DNA of 64,000 nt from Physella acuta. Lineage: Eukaryota > Mollusca > Gastropoda > Physidae. The stretch covers positions 547,001 through 611,000 of the forward strand of contig NW_026731888.1 in NCBI RefSeq assembly GCF_028476545.1, in the 5' to 3' direction. Below are positions 38,601 to 50,400 of the stretch, one piece after another; position 1 is the stretch's first letter, and the number at the start of each line of letters is the position of its first letter. The position numbers and the translations under genes are program-made. The notes beneath the pieces were generated by a model. It ran no database searches. It saw only the letters and a list, made by a program, of their open reading frames with translations, and was not told the origin of the DNA.

Positions 38601-39726
38601 ACCACAAATTCTTGCATTTTTTTGGTAGATTTTCTAAATACTTTAACTTTTTTATCTGCTGGTTAAAATATAGAAACCATAATAAAAGCTGAGATAGACT
38701 CATACCAACTAAAAGTTTGTTATTCTTGACTTAAAAGAATAAAGATTTGCAGAATCGTCTTGAATAGCTACTTTCGATTTAGTCGAAGTACTCGCTCGCT
38801 CCCGTCCTTCGATACAGCCCAAGAGCTAATAGAATTAGCTACAGCGTCGCCCGCCCTGCCATTTGATTAAGTTCCATCCCCCTAACTGTAATTGGAATTG
38901 TGATGCGCGGGAAATTGAGTGAGTAAAACAGAATTAAGGGTGTCGGAAGGAGATCATGGGGTTTAAAGCAAATCTGTCTCCATCCGCCCAGAAGCGCTGA
39001 GTCTGGGCACATGTCCTTCCGCTTCTGCTGATCCCGTTTTGATTAAGATGCCTCGTACATCAGTGGCCACCGAGGCTATTTAGTGGTGCACATGCTGTGT
39101 GTTTGAGGTTTAAAGTCATAGGGTGAGCACGACTTTAAAAAAAGTATTAGAAACATGATAGTATTACTTTTACGTTGGTACAGGCTTGTTAACAAAATGA
39201 GAACCGCTTCACTCGCGAACGCGTCCCTCGGGCGAGAATCTTTATTTTTCCTTCAGTTCATCTCCCCCACCTCGCCATAATGATTATTTTGCTAATTTGC
39301 CCAATTTGTAGTCAGCACGCGAGATAGGTTACCACAATAAAATCAACGCGACAAGACGCTGCGGGGCAGCTTATTTTCATTCGGGTTTGGGTCGCACTGA
39401 TTCAGAATTTGGTCATGGTTACACCACACTGTGAAAATGTTCCATCAACTTAAATTATGGTTTGGAGATGTTTTGTTAAAACAAAAATGGACAGTGATTT
39501 TTTTTAAATACATGATCACAAATTACGCTATTAGGGATTACTTGTCAAAAATAAAAAGCGCATTTTAAAATTGGACATGTTTGCCTTACTTTCACTAGCG
39601 ACTATAGATCATGGTTACGTGCGCTGTGTATAAATTAGTTAAGATGTGTGGGGTTTTCCTAAAATATTATTTTAAAATTGATCACATAACAAACATTTGA
39701 TGTTAGTTGAATGCGCCTCTTACATG
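35696..39726. other. Intergenic with possible regulatory islands
   Basis: About 35,820-36,160, 36,590-36,870 and 38,760-39,420 are more complex, GC-richer and free of the window's repeats. They hold homeodomain-like TAATTGG and GATTAAG words. GGGTTAGGGTTGAGGTTAGGGT at 37,318 is only telomere-like. No gene supported. Confidence 0.4.
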
Positions 39727-39734
39727 GGCGGTAA

Positions 39735-39786
39735 CAGTGGCGTAGGCAGGGGGGGTTAGGGGTCTCATACCCCCCATAGACCCCTC

Positions 39787-39846
<60 letters not shown>

Positions 39847-39935
39847 ATGAGGGGGGGGTGCAAATCGAAAGTTTGTCCCCGGGTAAAAATTGGAAGCCCC
39901 CCCCCCCCCTTGAGACGATCCTGGCTATGCCACTA
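39735..39935. mobile_element. hAT-like MITE (201 bp) with perfect 8-bp TSD
   Basis: Ends CAGTGGCGTAGGCAGG and CCTGGCTATGCCACTA (13 of 16 match). The duplication GGCGGTAA lies at 39,727-39,734 and 39,936-39,943. Contains an (AT)n tract (39,790-39,842) and one GGTGCAAATCGAAAGTTTG unit shared with the array in the 20,037 MITE. Confidence 0.87.
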
Positions 39936-41114
39936 GGCGGTAATATTGGGTTTTTTTCCTTATAAGAAGAGTTACATTTAAAATATGATTTATGTTAAAG
40001 TTGCTCTTGACATGATCCCATTTGAGATGTTTTATTTTCAAATAGTATGGGTCGGGGGGGGGGGGGGGGTAGATGGCAGTAAACAAAATTTGTTAACATT
40101 TTAAGAATTGACTGAAAAGTCAGAGACATATTTAGCCCAATCTGTTTTATTTCTGAACTATTAATAGCAGAGTGTACACGTTTGAATTGATCAAATGTTC
40201 ATGTGTAACCAGACAAGGACATGTATATGCACATACATATATCTTTCACCTTGCACTCAGTAAAATAAGCAAGCTTATAGAGAAACTCATGCAATATATA
40301 ATGTTTACATGTAATTATTTATAAAAATGGTAAATGCTTCACAAAAGAAGCAAAAAAATTAAATACACAAATAAATTTGCTTGTTGTCACAGCGACATAG
40401 ATGGTTGTCATTATTAGAAGAAGAGATTACATGAATATAAAATAAACAAATAGTAAAATACATGGTGAAAAATTGAAAAGGTATACAGTTCCATTCACCT
40501 AATAATAAAGACTATTCTCAATTAAATGAATAAATAAATGGATGAAGCTTTTCTATATTTAGCCTGAGATGTGTAACAACTTCCAAATACCCTCAAGGGA
40601 AATAATCATATCCCCTCAATTTTACTTCACTTGTTTCAGAGATCAAACGACTGGGTAATGGTATCATTAAAAACATGTGGAAACAAATGAAAGGGAACTA
40701 ATCATTAACAATACAAGTAGTTTATATACAATTAAAACTTTTAGAAACACATTTAATAGACTATTTGCTGACTGGCTGTGTGAGTTATAAATATTGTAAT
40801 TTAAAAAAAAAAAATCCTGTATTTAAACAATTTAGTAAACATAACAATTAATAACTTTTAATTTTATAGCATAGGAAATTTTCTATGAACATCATTATTA
40901 TTTAACCTCAGCACAATAAATTATACAGTTTTTAATCTTTCAAAAATCTAAGATAGATTTCATTGTTATAAAGCTGAAGATTGTTTAAATGATTTAACAA
41001 TACTCAGTAATCCAATATGAAAAAAAAATCTGCTGGCAATATGGGCACAACAGTCTTTATAGCAATAGACTTGAATTTTGAGCTTTGAGCAGTAGAAGCA
41101 ACAGCGTTCCTTTC

Positions 41115-41260
41115 AGACAATTTTCTCCATGGGGGAAGGGCCTTAAATTTCAGGGTGGGGGTGCGGGTTAAACAGTAGATGAAGAACAAAGTATATATTT
41201 TGCATATAAATTCTTTTTATTTGATGGGGGGTTAGTAGATCTTCCATGGGGTAGGTGGGG
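41115..41260. repeat. G-run repeat family, copy 3, diverged
   Basis: GGGTGGGGGTGCGGG, then AGTATATATTTTGCATATAAA and TTCTTTTTATTTGATGGGGGG follow the order of the copies at 9,080 and 34,975. Confidence 0.4.
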
Positions 41261-43270
41261 TACGACCCTCCCCTTAAAGAGAATTCTGAAAGAAGCCCCA
41301 GAAGCAAAGCAGAGATAACAAGACAGATACAATCAGTATGTACAAGAATCTACTCACAGGGTTGTATCTGATAAGATTGGAATGTGGAGATATAAAAGTT
41401 GTAAGAAAAATAGCACAGGATTGATCAACAAAGTTAACAATCACAGGTAGTTAATTAGCTTTACTAAAATAGATGGTTTCATTGTTGTATAAATGACAAG
41501 AAATAGAAATGTTTCAATACATGATATGATAATTGAGAAAGTTTTCACCAAGGTAAAGCCATACAAAAATATACATACCAAATGCTAAAAATTAAAAAAT
41601 AAACAATGCATATATATAGATAGATAGATATAAATAACTATATTTGGATGCCAAAAGTAGACTGTTCTAAAAATGTACAAGTCATGGAAGAATTTACTTG
41701 TAGGGTTTATTTATATCAAGACACTGTCTTACAAACTGACTAAATAAGTATTTTTAAATACAAAGGACAATAACAAGATATAGTATCAAAGTAAAATGCT
41801 TGTTACAGCTATTTTACAATCTCATATCAACTTTTTTAACTTAAAAAATAAAATGACACAAAAATGCTTAACATACAGTGACAAGTGATGCTCATTTTTA
41901 ATGTCAAGATATCAAACACACTGAAATAGGCATTGATACTACACAAATCATGGGACAGTAAAAAAAAGTTATCTCAGCAAATTTTCATAAAATTGGAAAG
42001 ACATACTGCACAACTGGTTTTAATCACAGGTTAAATGCTAAGGCGTTTTTTAATGATTATTTTTTAACAGACATGAGGAATTTTAAAAGTTGTAATCAGC
42101 TGTTTAAATATGGAATGACTTCAGTCTCAATAGAAGAATTTTACAAAAAACAACACCCATGTAAATGTACTTTAGCTGGAGAAGGGGGGGGGGGTGTAGA
42201 AAAAAGTGGAAATTACTAAATAAAAGGGGTCTAAAATTAGGCTTAATGAATGTACTGGTTTGCAGAGACTGGTGAAAGTCACAGTGAGGGGAAAAATCCA
42301 TAGGAAGTAATGGACTAACCACACCTTCTTATGCCCAAATTAGAATTTATTAACTTTTTAAAATAAGAACATGAGGGGGTTATAAAAGGAACACATGGAC
42401 AAGAAGTAGGCCTACACTAGAGGTTAAAAGGTTGGAAACTGCTGTAGATGCATATTCATGCTTATACTTTTTTTAATCAGTAAGGTATTTTGTTTTGAAG
42501 TTGAAAGCAATTTTCACAAGCCACAATTAGAGATCAAACAGTGTAAATTGATCTTATTATCCCTGACAATGGGGAGAAAAATGTTACTACCTAGGAATAT
42601 CAGAATGATAAAATAATAATTATAATACAGATAGATCTCCCTACACATAACATTTATAAAATTATTTCATAAATATTCAAAATTAGTGACAATTTACATT
42701 TCATATTGAATTTTTCAATCTAAATACAATCCTTGTCATGTTGAGACTACAAAACTTGACAACATGTGATTTCCAACATGATTTTAGTAGTTTAGCACCA
42801 GTGTGCTATTTTGAGATATTTGGAATGGCCATCCATACTAATGATAAAACCATTTAGGCTTCAAACACCCTCAGAGTAATCGCTGTTTTACTGGATCATT
42901 CAAAAAATTTTTTTTTACAAAAGCTTTATATTTAACATTTTGCTATTCATATAACTTAAACCTATGAAGTCACATATACTATACTACTTAAAATAATGGT
43001 TCTAAATGTAACTTAAAAAAATAAATGTAGAATTGTGTATTGAAAGCAAATATAAGTAAACCAAAAATAACAGATTACAGTGATTTGCTGACATTCAAAA
43101 TTTCTTACAAAATTAACAGAATAAAAAAAATTCTTTTAAAAAAAAATAACAGATAAAAACAAATAGCCATACAAAATTTCTTTTGGCAGAATAGACTAGT
43201 AAAGCAACATATAGAACAATATTTTTTTTAAATTTCAAATTTGTTCTTAATGTAAATTAAATACGATCAA

Positions 43271-43410
43271 CAACTAGCTTAAATGCCCAATGTTTAGTCA
43301 TAAACAACTAGCTTAAATGCCTCAAGTTTAGTCATAAACAATAAGTTCTAAGCCATATGTTTAGTTTAGTCATAACCAATAAGCTTAATGTTAAGCCATA
43401 TACAACAAAC
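43271..43410. repeat. 34-bp degenerate tandem repeat, about 4 copies
   Basis: CAACTAGCTTAAATGCC...TTTAGTCATAAA recurs at 43,271, 43,305, 43,339 and 43,377. Confidence 0.75.
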
Positions 43411-44363
43411 AAATAGGTCTTTAGAGTAGGTCAAATACATCAAACTAAACAATACTGAAAATCAATTTCATTCACTGACATTAAAAATACTGTAGTTCAA
43501 ACCACAATAGACTTAACTTACAGACATGTCACTAAATTTCAATAGTACATTAAGTTTTAATAGCCTACAGCACCATAACTTTGTCTCAGAAAATCATGCC
43601 ACTCTGAGATGTGATCAATTTTTGAGTACTGACATTATGTTACTAAAAATTTTCACCTAGATTATTCTCATTTTTGTTATTATTTATGTAGTTGTTGCCA
43701 AAACTGCTTTGCTAAACATGTTATTAGTTTCTACCAGCAAAAGCTCTTTGCTTAATCAAAAGAATTTTTTATCAACTGACACTTTTAAAAAAAATAGTTC
43801 TATGTTAAAATGATGATACCAAAGATGATCCTCATCAACAATGTTTAAATAGCAAAACTAAATAACAAACAACTTTTAGAGCTAATGTCTTGTTATTTTA
43901 AGCATTTAAATATTACTAGAAAACAATGTATGTAAGCAAAATAGTACAAGGATTTCATTGTTTTGGTGTTTTCTTTTTTTGCAAACAAATAATCTTTTTA
44001 AAATCTTTAAAATGTTTTTACTGCATGAAATAATGTAAAAGAATTTTAACAGCAAATTGACATTAAAAAGATCAGCATAAGTAACAAAATGTTGCACACA
44101 CTGAAATGAACAGTAAAATAATTAATACCTTATGGTGTACTTGTTTACATCCAGCCATTTAATTTCACTCAGACAATATATATATATATATAAAAACATA
44201 TCGAACTGATTTCATCATATCATGTTGATGATTTTCCCTAATTCCTCAAAAATAGTAACATTCAAATCCTGAGAATGAGCTTCAAACTCCTTGTTTCCAT
44301 TTTCACTCAAAAAATTCTCAGGAAATAGGTTTTATTATCCTGCCATCTTGCCTTAAATGTTTG

Positions 44364-44440
44364 TTAAATTTTCTGAACATAATTCTCAGGGAAGAGGCCT
44401 TCTTGTCCCCTCACTTTGCCTTTCCACCATCCCGATGCAT
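44364..44440 (-). CDS. MYO1E: Myosin I last exon, second half of SH3, stop
   Basis: Acceptor TTTCAACAG at 44,443-44,441. Encodes (D)[20 protein letters not shown] then VQKI and TAA. WW and FPxNYV are the ligand-binding SH3 residues. This exon is too short to show up as an open frame by length alone. An AATAAA on the minus strand at 44,336-44,331 is only about 28 nt past the stop, so the true 3' end is probably further down. Confidence 0.95.
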
Positions 44441-47400
44441 CTGTTGAAATATTAACAAAAACATAAAAAGACTGCTAATTATAAAGTAGTGGTTTCAGTC
44501 TTAAATACTCATTATACAGGGATTCTACAGATACCGCCCAATGCAACGTGTATCCTAAATTGAATGTCATGTAACACAAGACAGAGACTACTTGTTGGTA
44601 GATACAGCACTTCATGAATGCCATGCCCATGCAACTTTCCACATATTTCCAGCTTTACAAGCTTTGATATGTTATATTTAGGAATATAAAATATTGTTTT
44701 GAATAATTTAACATAATACAGAACTGATTTTTTAATATTTTTTTTGTTTGTGATGCAGCCTATCCTGAATTGAGCATGTGATCTCTTGCCTAAGGTAATG
44801 CAGAGTACTAACATAAATATATTTTGCCAGCAAGTTTTGTTTTGATTTTTAAACAGCAAAACTTATTATTATAATAAATGTTTTGTGCACGTTTTCTCTA
44901 CAGCTTTTAAAGTAAAAATTTTTGACATATAATAAAAAAGTCCGTACTAGATGTATGCACATTATACCAATATGCATTTTACTTTCTACAAGAAATGACT
45001 ACTTCAAGATACAAATAAAACAACTGCAGTTCTAACCCACAATAAAGTGGGTGTTTTTTTTTTTAATTTCAACCACAAATAGAACTATATACCTTCTGAT
45101 ATAATATCAATTATGTCTCCCTCATTGAAGCTAAGCTCATCTGTATCTTGAGCATCATAAGCATAAAGACTATACCTTCTGATATAATATCAATTATGTC
45201 TCCCTCATTGAAGCTAAGCTCATCTGTATCTTGAGCATCATAAGCATAAAGACTATACCTTCTGATATAATATCAATTATGTCTCCCTCATTGAAGCTTA
45301 GCTCATCTGTATCTTGAGCATCATAAGCATAAAGACTATACCTTCTGATATAATATCAATTATGTCTCCCTCATTGAAGCTAAGCTCATCTGTATCTTGA
45401 GCATCATAAGCATAAAGACTATACCTTCTGATATAATATCAATTATGTCTCCCTCATTGAAGCTAAGCTCATCTGTATCTTGAGCATCATAAGCATAAAG
45501 ACTATACCTTCTGATATAATATCAATTATGTCTCCCTCATTGAAGCTAAGCTCATCTGTATCTTGAGCATCATAAGCATAAAGACTATACCTTCTGATAT
45601 AATATCAATTATGTCTCCCTCATTGAAGCTAAGCTCATCTGTATCTTGAGCATCATAAGCATAAAGACTATACCTTCTGATATAATATCAATTATGTCTC
45701 CCTCATTGAAGCTAAGCTCATCTGTATCTTGAGCATCATAAGCATAAAGACTATACCTTCTGATATAATATCAATTATGTCTCCCTCATTGAAGCTAAGC
45801 TCATCTGTATCTTGAGCATCATAAGCATAAAGACTATACCTTCTGATATAATATCAATTATGTCTCCCTCATTGAAGCTAAGCTCATCTGTATCTTGAGC
45901 ATCATAAGCATAAAGACTATACCTTCTGATATAATATCAATTATGTCTCCCTCATTGAAGCTAAGCTCATCTGTATCTTGAGCATCATAAGCATAAAGAC
46001 TATACCTTCTGATATAATATCAATTATGTCTCCCTCATTGAAGCTAAGCTCATCTGTATCTTGAGCATCATAAGCATAAAGACTATACCTTCTGATATAA
46101 TATCAATTATGTCTCCCTCATTGAAGCTAAGCTCATCTGTATCTTGAGCATCATAAGCATAAAGACTATACCTTCTGATATAATATCAATTATGTCTCCC
46201 TCATTGAAGCTAAGCTCATCTGTATCTTGAGCATCATAAGCATAAAGACTATACCTTCTGATATAATATCAATTATGTCTCCCTCATTGAAGCTAAGCTC
46301 ATCTGTATCTTGAGCATCATAAGCATAAAGACATCGGCACTGTGGTAGAGCTGGTTTGGCTTTAGGAGTTGGTCGTGGTCTTCCACCGCCGGGGGCTGGC
46401 TTGCTCAAACTTTGTCTCTGTGCTCTGTGAAAATAAAGAATAATGGGCATGTCTAAATGCACCACAAGCAAAACATTCACTGATGATGTTATGTTATTCT
46501 CACCAACAATAGTAACAATTTCAAGAAACAATATTTATAGTATTTTATAATAGATGTTAGTGCATACATTTCCACCAAAGACTTTATGCTAACTCAGATG
46601 TTATTTTAAATGTAGGTTTGACAATGTAAAATTTGTAACTAATGATAGCCATTTGCAAGAGAACAAACACTAGTAAAATTGGAAGGTAACAGGCCCTAAT
46701 TAAATCACTTATATTACACACAAATTTTCCCCTTTCATTTTAAAGATTTCTATAATTTGGATTTCACGTTAAGTAAGAAAAAACCATGCAATCAATAATA
46801 TTAGTAATAAAAAAAAGAGAGAAAGATTAGTAGATAAGTATATTTAAAAAAACACTATAATAAAAATTTGTTATTAGAATGTGAAATGATGATGATCAAA
46901 TATACATAGAAAGAAATGCCTTTCTGTAAAACAAGGTCAAACAAGGAAGTAATCAATGTAGCCAAAGTTCGACTCAAAAAACATCTTGGATTTCTATTGA
47001 GTAAAACTGCTTGACAACTTTTATATGTTACAACTGGGTGACAAGATTACATGGTAAAAAAGCAAGTGTCCAACTATGCCAATGTGATGTGTGCTAGTTT
47101 ATGTATTTTATTAGACATTTTAATAACACTGATGATTTAATGGTAACGTCAATGTTGCAATTATACATAGTGTAACTATGGCATGTGTAAAAGTCACATC
47201 AGAGTAAGTTAGTGTCAAATTAAAACATGCAGTGTGTCAGAGTGGTTAAAGAGTCACTGTCAGGTATAAATGTAGCTGAATATATTAAAGTGCATCATGT
47301 TTTGTTTTTATTTGACCCATATTTATTAGTCAAAACATAAGATGGCTTTTAATTAACTATGATCAGACAGAAAATTTGCATTTCAATATTTTTTTCTTAA

Positions 47401-50400
47401 ACCCCCAATACACTATAGAAATAAATGTACTTCACTCTGCTTACATGTTTTAATGTGATGGACTATTGCATGATTCCTATATATAAGTAACTCAATGTAC
47501 ATTTTGGGCTAAACTGACCCAACACAACTAAATCATTCATCACTAGCTTTTCTACTTATTGAAATTCAGGATGTTCTACATTATTTTCAGTAAAACAAGA
47601 TTATTAATAATTAAAGCAATTAAATTAACAACTTACTGAGACAAGATTATAATGTGTTTTCATAGAAAACTTTAAAAGTATATTTCAACAAAGTATAATG
47701 TTTATGAGTAGTTAATTTCAAATATGTACACTGTCTTAACAGCTTTTTTTATACTAGATAAATTATTAAGTTAAATTTGTTTTTCACTTCTGTTTTTATA
47801 ATAATTACATGCCTGATCAATATTACTATAGTGTACAAAAATTATTTTGAAAGATGAAATAATTAACTTATTAGACTTGTTATAGACTAGACAAGTATCT
47901 TCTTTAGTAATAGCCAGTATTTAGGCAACGTTAAATTTAGAAAGCATCCATCAAAAAAGGCAAGAGTATTTAAATTATTTTATGACAATGGAAAATGTAG
48001 ATTATCACCAAAGCTGGGGCAAACAAACAACAAAGCAAAACTAGAGTACCACAAACAGTGACTTGGTAACATTCATAAACCTCTCTAAAACAGAGGACTA
48101 AAGATAGCAAGTAATAGAATTGTACTGAAAATTCCTGTAACTGTAGTAGAGGGGGTTCATGTTAAAGCAGAGTGTATATGTAGTAAAATACTTCCTTATT
48201 TTTTACAAAGAAGAAAAGTGAAAAACATTTATAACAAAATGAGTAACATGTATCTAATGATTAATTCAATGAAACTGCAGGCTTTTTTTAAAATAAACCG
48301 CGAGTGATCTCCCCTAAACTTTCTCGAATATTCTTATATAAAATAACAGGGGATGGGAACTCGGGCTATAGACATGATTTTTAATCCATTTTAAATACTT
48401 AAAGTTTTAAAAATAGAATAAAATCTCGTAGACAAATTAATTGCACACCAAGTGAACGCGAATAAAAAAGCGCATAATAGTGCGCAATATTATTAGTACT
48501 TTTAAAATTTACATTAGTTTTTTGAGAAATCGGAAGTAGCGTAAATAAGTACTTCCGGTCAACGAAAAATTCTCAAAATTTGACAGAAGGTAGAGAATTA
48601 GATCTTTTACTTACATATCAAATTTCATTTATCTATCTGAAATAGTACTCAAGTTATAGGCTTTTGAAAAATTCAAAGTATAAAAAGTACCACTTCCGGT
48701 TATCCGAAATCGCTCAAAAGTTGATACGGATCTACGATTTTGATAAAATACTTATATATGAAATTTCATCAACCTAGCTGTAACGGTACTCAAGTTATCG
48801 TGTTTACACACGGACACACACACACACAGACACACAGACATACGGACAGAATTGCAAAGCCCAGTTTTTCAGACTGGAATACGCATAAAACCTTTTAATT
48901 TTGATAAATCTGGATTGATAATTTTTGCCCGATTAAAATAAGTCCTCTAAACTTCGGATGTGATGAAGGACTGAGGTGTAATACGGTGAAAGATGTTAAA
49001 ATTTCAAGTGATTTTTGTGCACGATTACAATACTTTCTCTATACTTCGTATATACGAGAAAGTAAAAAACTTAATGACTTAATTTAGAAAATCAACCAAA
49101 GCTCTAGGTACTCAATTACTGAAAACACACATGCTGCTATTGGCTTTTTCTGCCACTCAATATGTGGAAGGTTTTAAAATTAGAAAGCTTGAAATTTTGT
49201 TTCATTTGCAACAAATTTCATTATTTTAAAGTTTAAAATTTGAAAGCTTGAATTTTTTTCTTACAGTCAAGAAATAAAAATAATATTAAAACAAAAACTA
49301 AAGTAATCAAATTCTATGGAAGGCTAAGTTACTTGTCAACCTAACACAAATAGACAATTTTTCAGACAAAAGCCAGTGTATACCAAGACCAACATTGACT
49401 GTACAACATCCTAGCAGCACTTACTGTTTGGATTCAATGCTGAGGAGGACAAGGTTGAAAGGAGACACATTTATTCACAAGGGAAAAATAGTGTGTACGT
49501 GTGCATTTTTTGTGCCTTGCAACAATATATTGTGTAACAACATGAAATGGGCTGCACACAGTGGATGAATAAACATAACATTTTGTTACACAAAAGATGG
49601 AGTCAAAGGCTTTCATATATCATAATATAATTGTTTGGGTTTTGATCATTTTGTTGACACAGAGAAATTAAGCAAAATAAGCTCTATCAAGATCCGATGT
49701 GTTTAAAAGTCAAATAATTAAACCTTCACAGTATTGGAGATATACAGTAAACCGATTAAACATTTTTAAAAAACATGTTGAAATTATGCCAATGGGTAAC
49801 AAGTCTTTAGGATGGAGTTAAAAATGTGTACTAATTTTATTAATTCGTACAAAATAGTTTTAGAATACAGATACTTTTAAAACATTAAAATTAAAATAAA
49901 AAATTGTGTTGAATTTTTTCAAACATATACCCAACAATCAAACAAAGTCTATAGTAATTCAAAAGAAATTAAAAAAATATATAAATATTTGTTGATTAAT
50001 TCACATATTAACCAGAACAGATAACCAACCTGTTAGAGCTATTAGTATTAGAATAGCATTCTAAAAGCTGTAATATAATAGACGAGCCGGCCCGCGGCAT
50101 AACATACGCCGCTATTTAGTTGTTTCTAATTTTCAATAATTCATAATTTGTGAATTCGACAGTACCAACGCTGACACTGAAAATATTTCTTTAAAACACT
50201 ATAAGTAGCTCGTTAAGGACCATAACCCCCCCCCTTCCTTCCCTCCCCCCCTTCTTACCCCCCCCCCCCTACGTTTAAAATCGTTGGCTCTGCTTGTAAA
50301 CATTTAGAGTGAACACAGCTCACTAAAACCATGTAGGGGTGGGGAGGTAGGGAGAGCGTTTGCAGCTTGTTTTCTAACGGCTCGAAGAAGAGAATTATAT

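Larger units (their letters stand above)
39944..44363 (-). other. Downstream of the myosin stop: AT-rich, possible long 3' UTR
   Basis: Uniformly AT-rich, with few repeats after 40,100: a G-run at 40,054-40,068, a G-run family copy at 41,115-41,260, GATA repeats near 41,618, a G-run at 42,184-42,193 and a 34-bp repeat at 43,271-43,410. It lacks the long AT tracts common to the left of it. Many AATAAA words on the minus strand; none can be chosen. Confidence 0.4.

Noticed and set aside
46190-46254. Extension of the SH3 reading frame into the second repeat copy as normal coding sequence
   Set aside because: It shifts frame and stops; the true protein follows the splice at 46,254 into the last exon, which restores the SH3.
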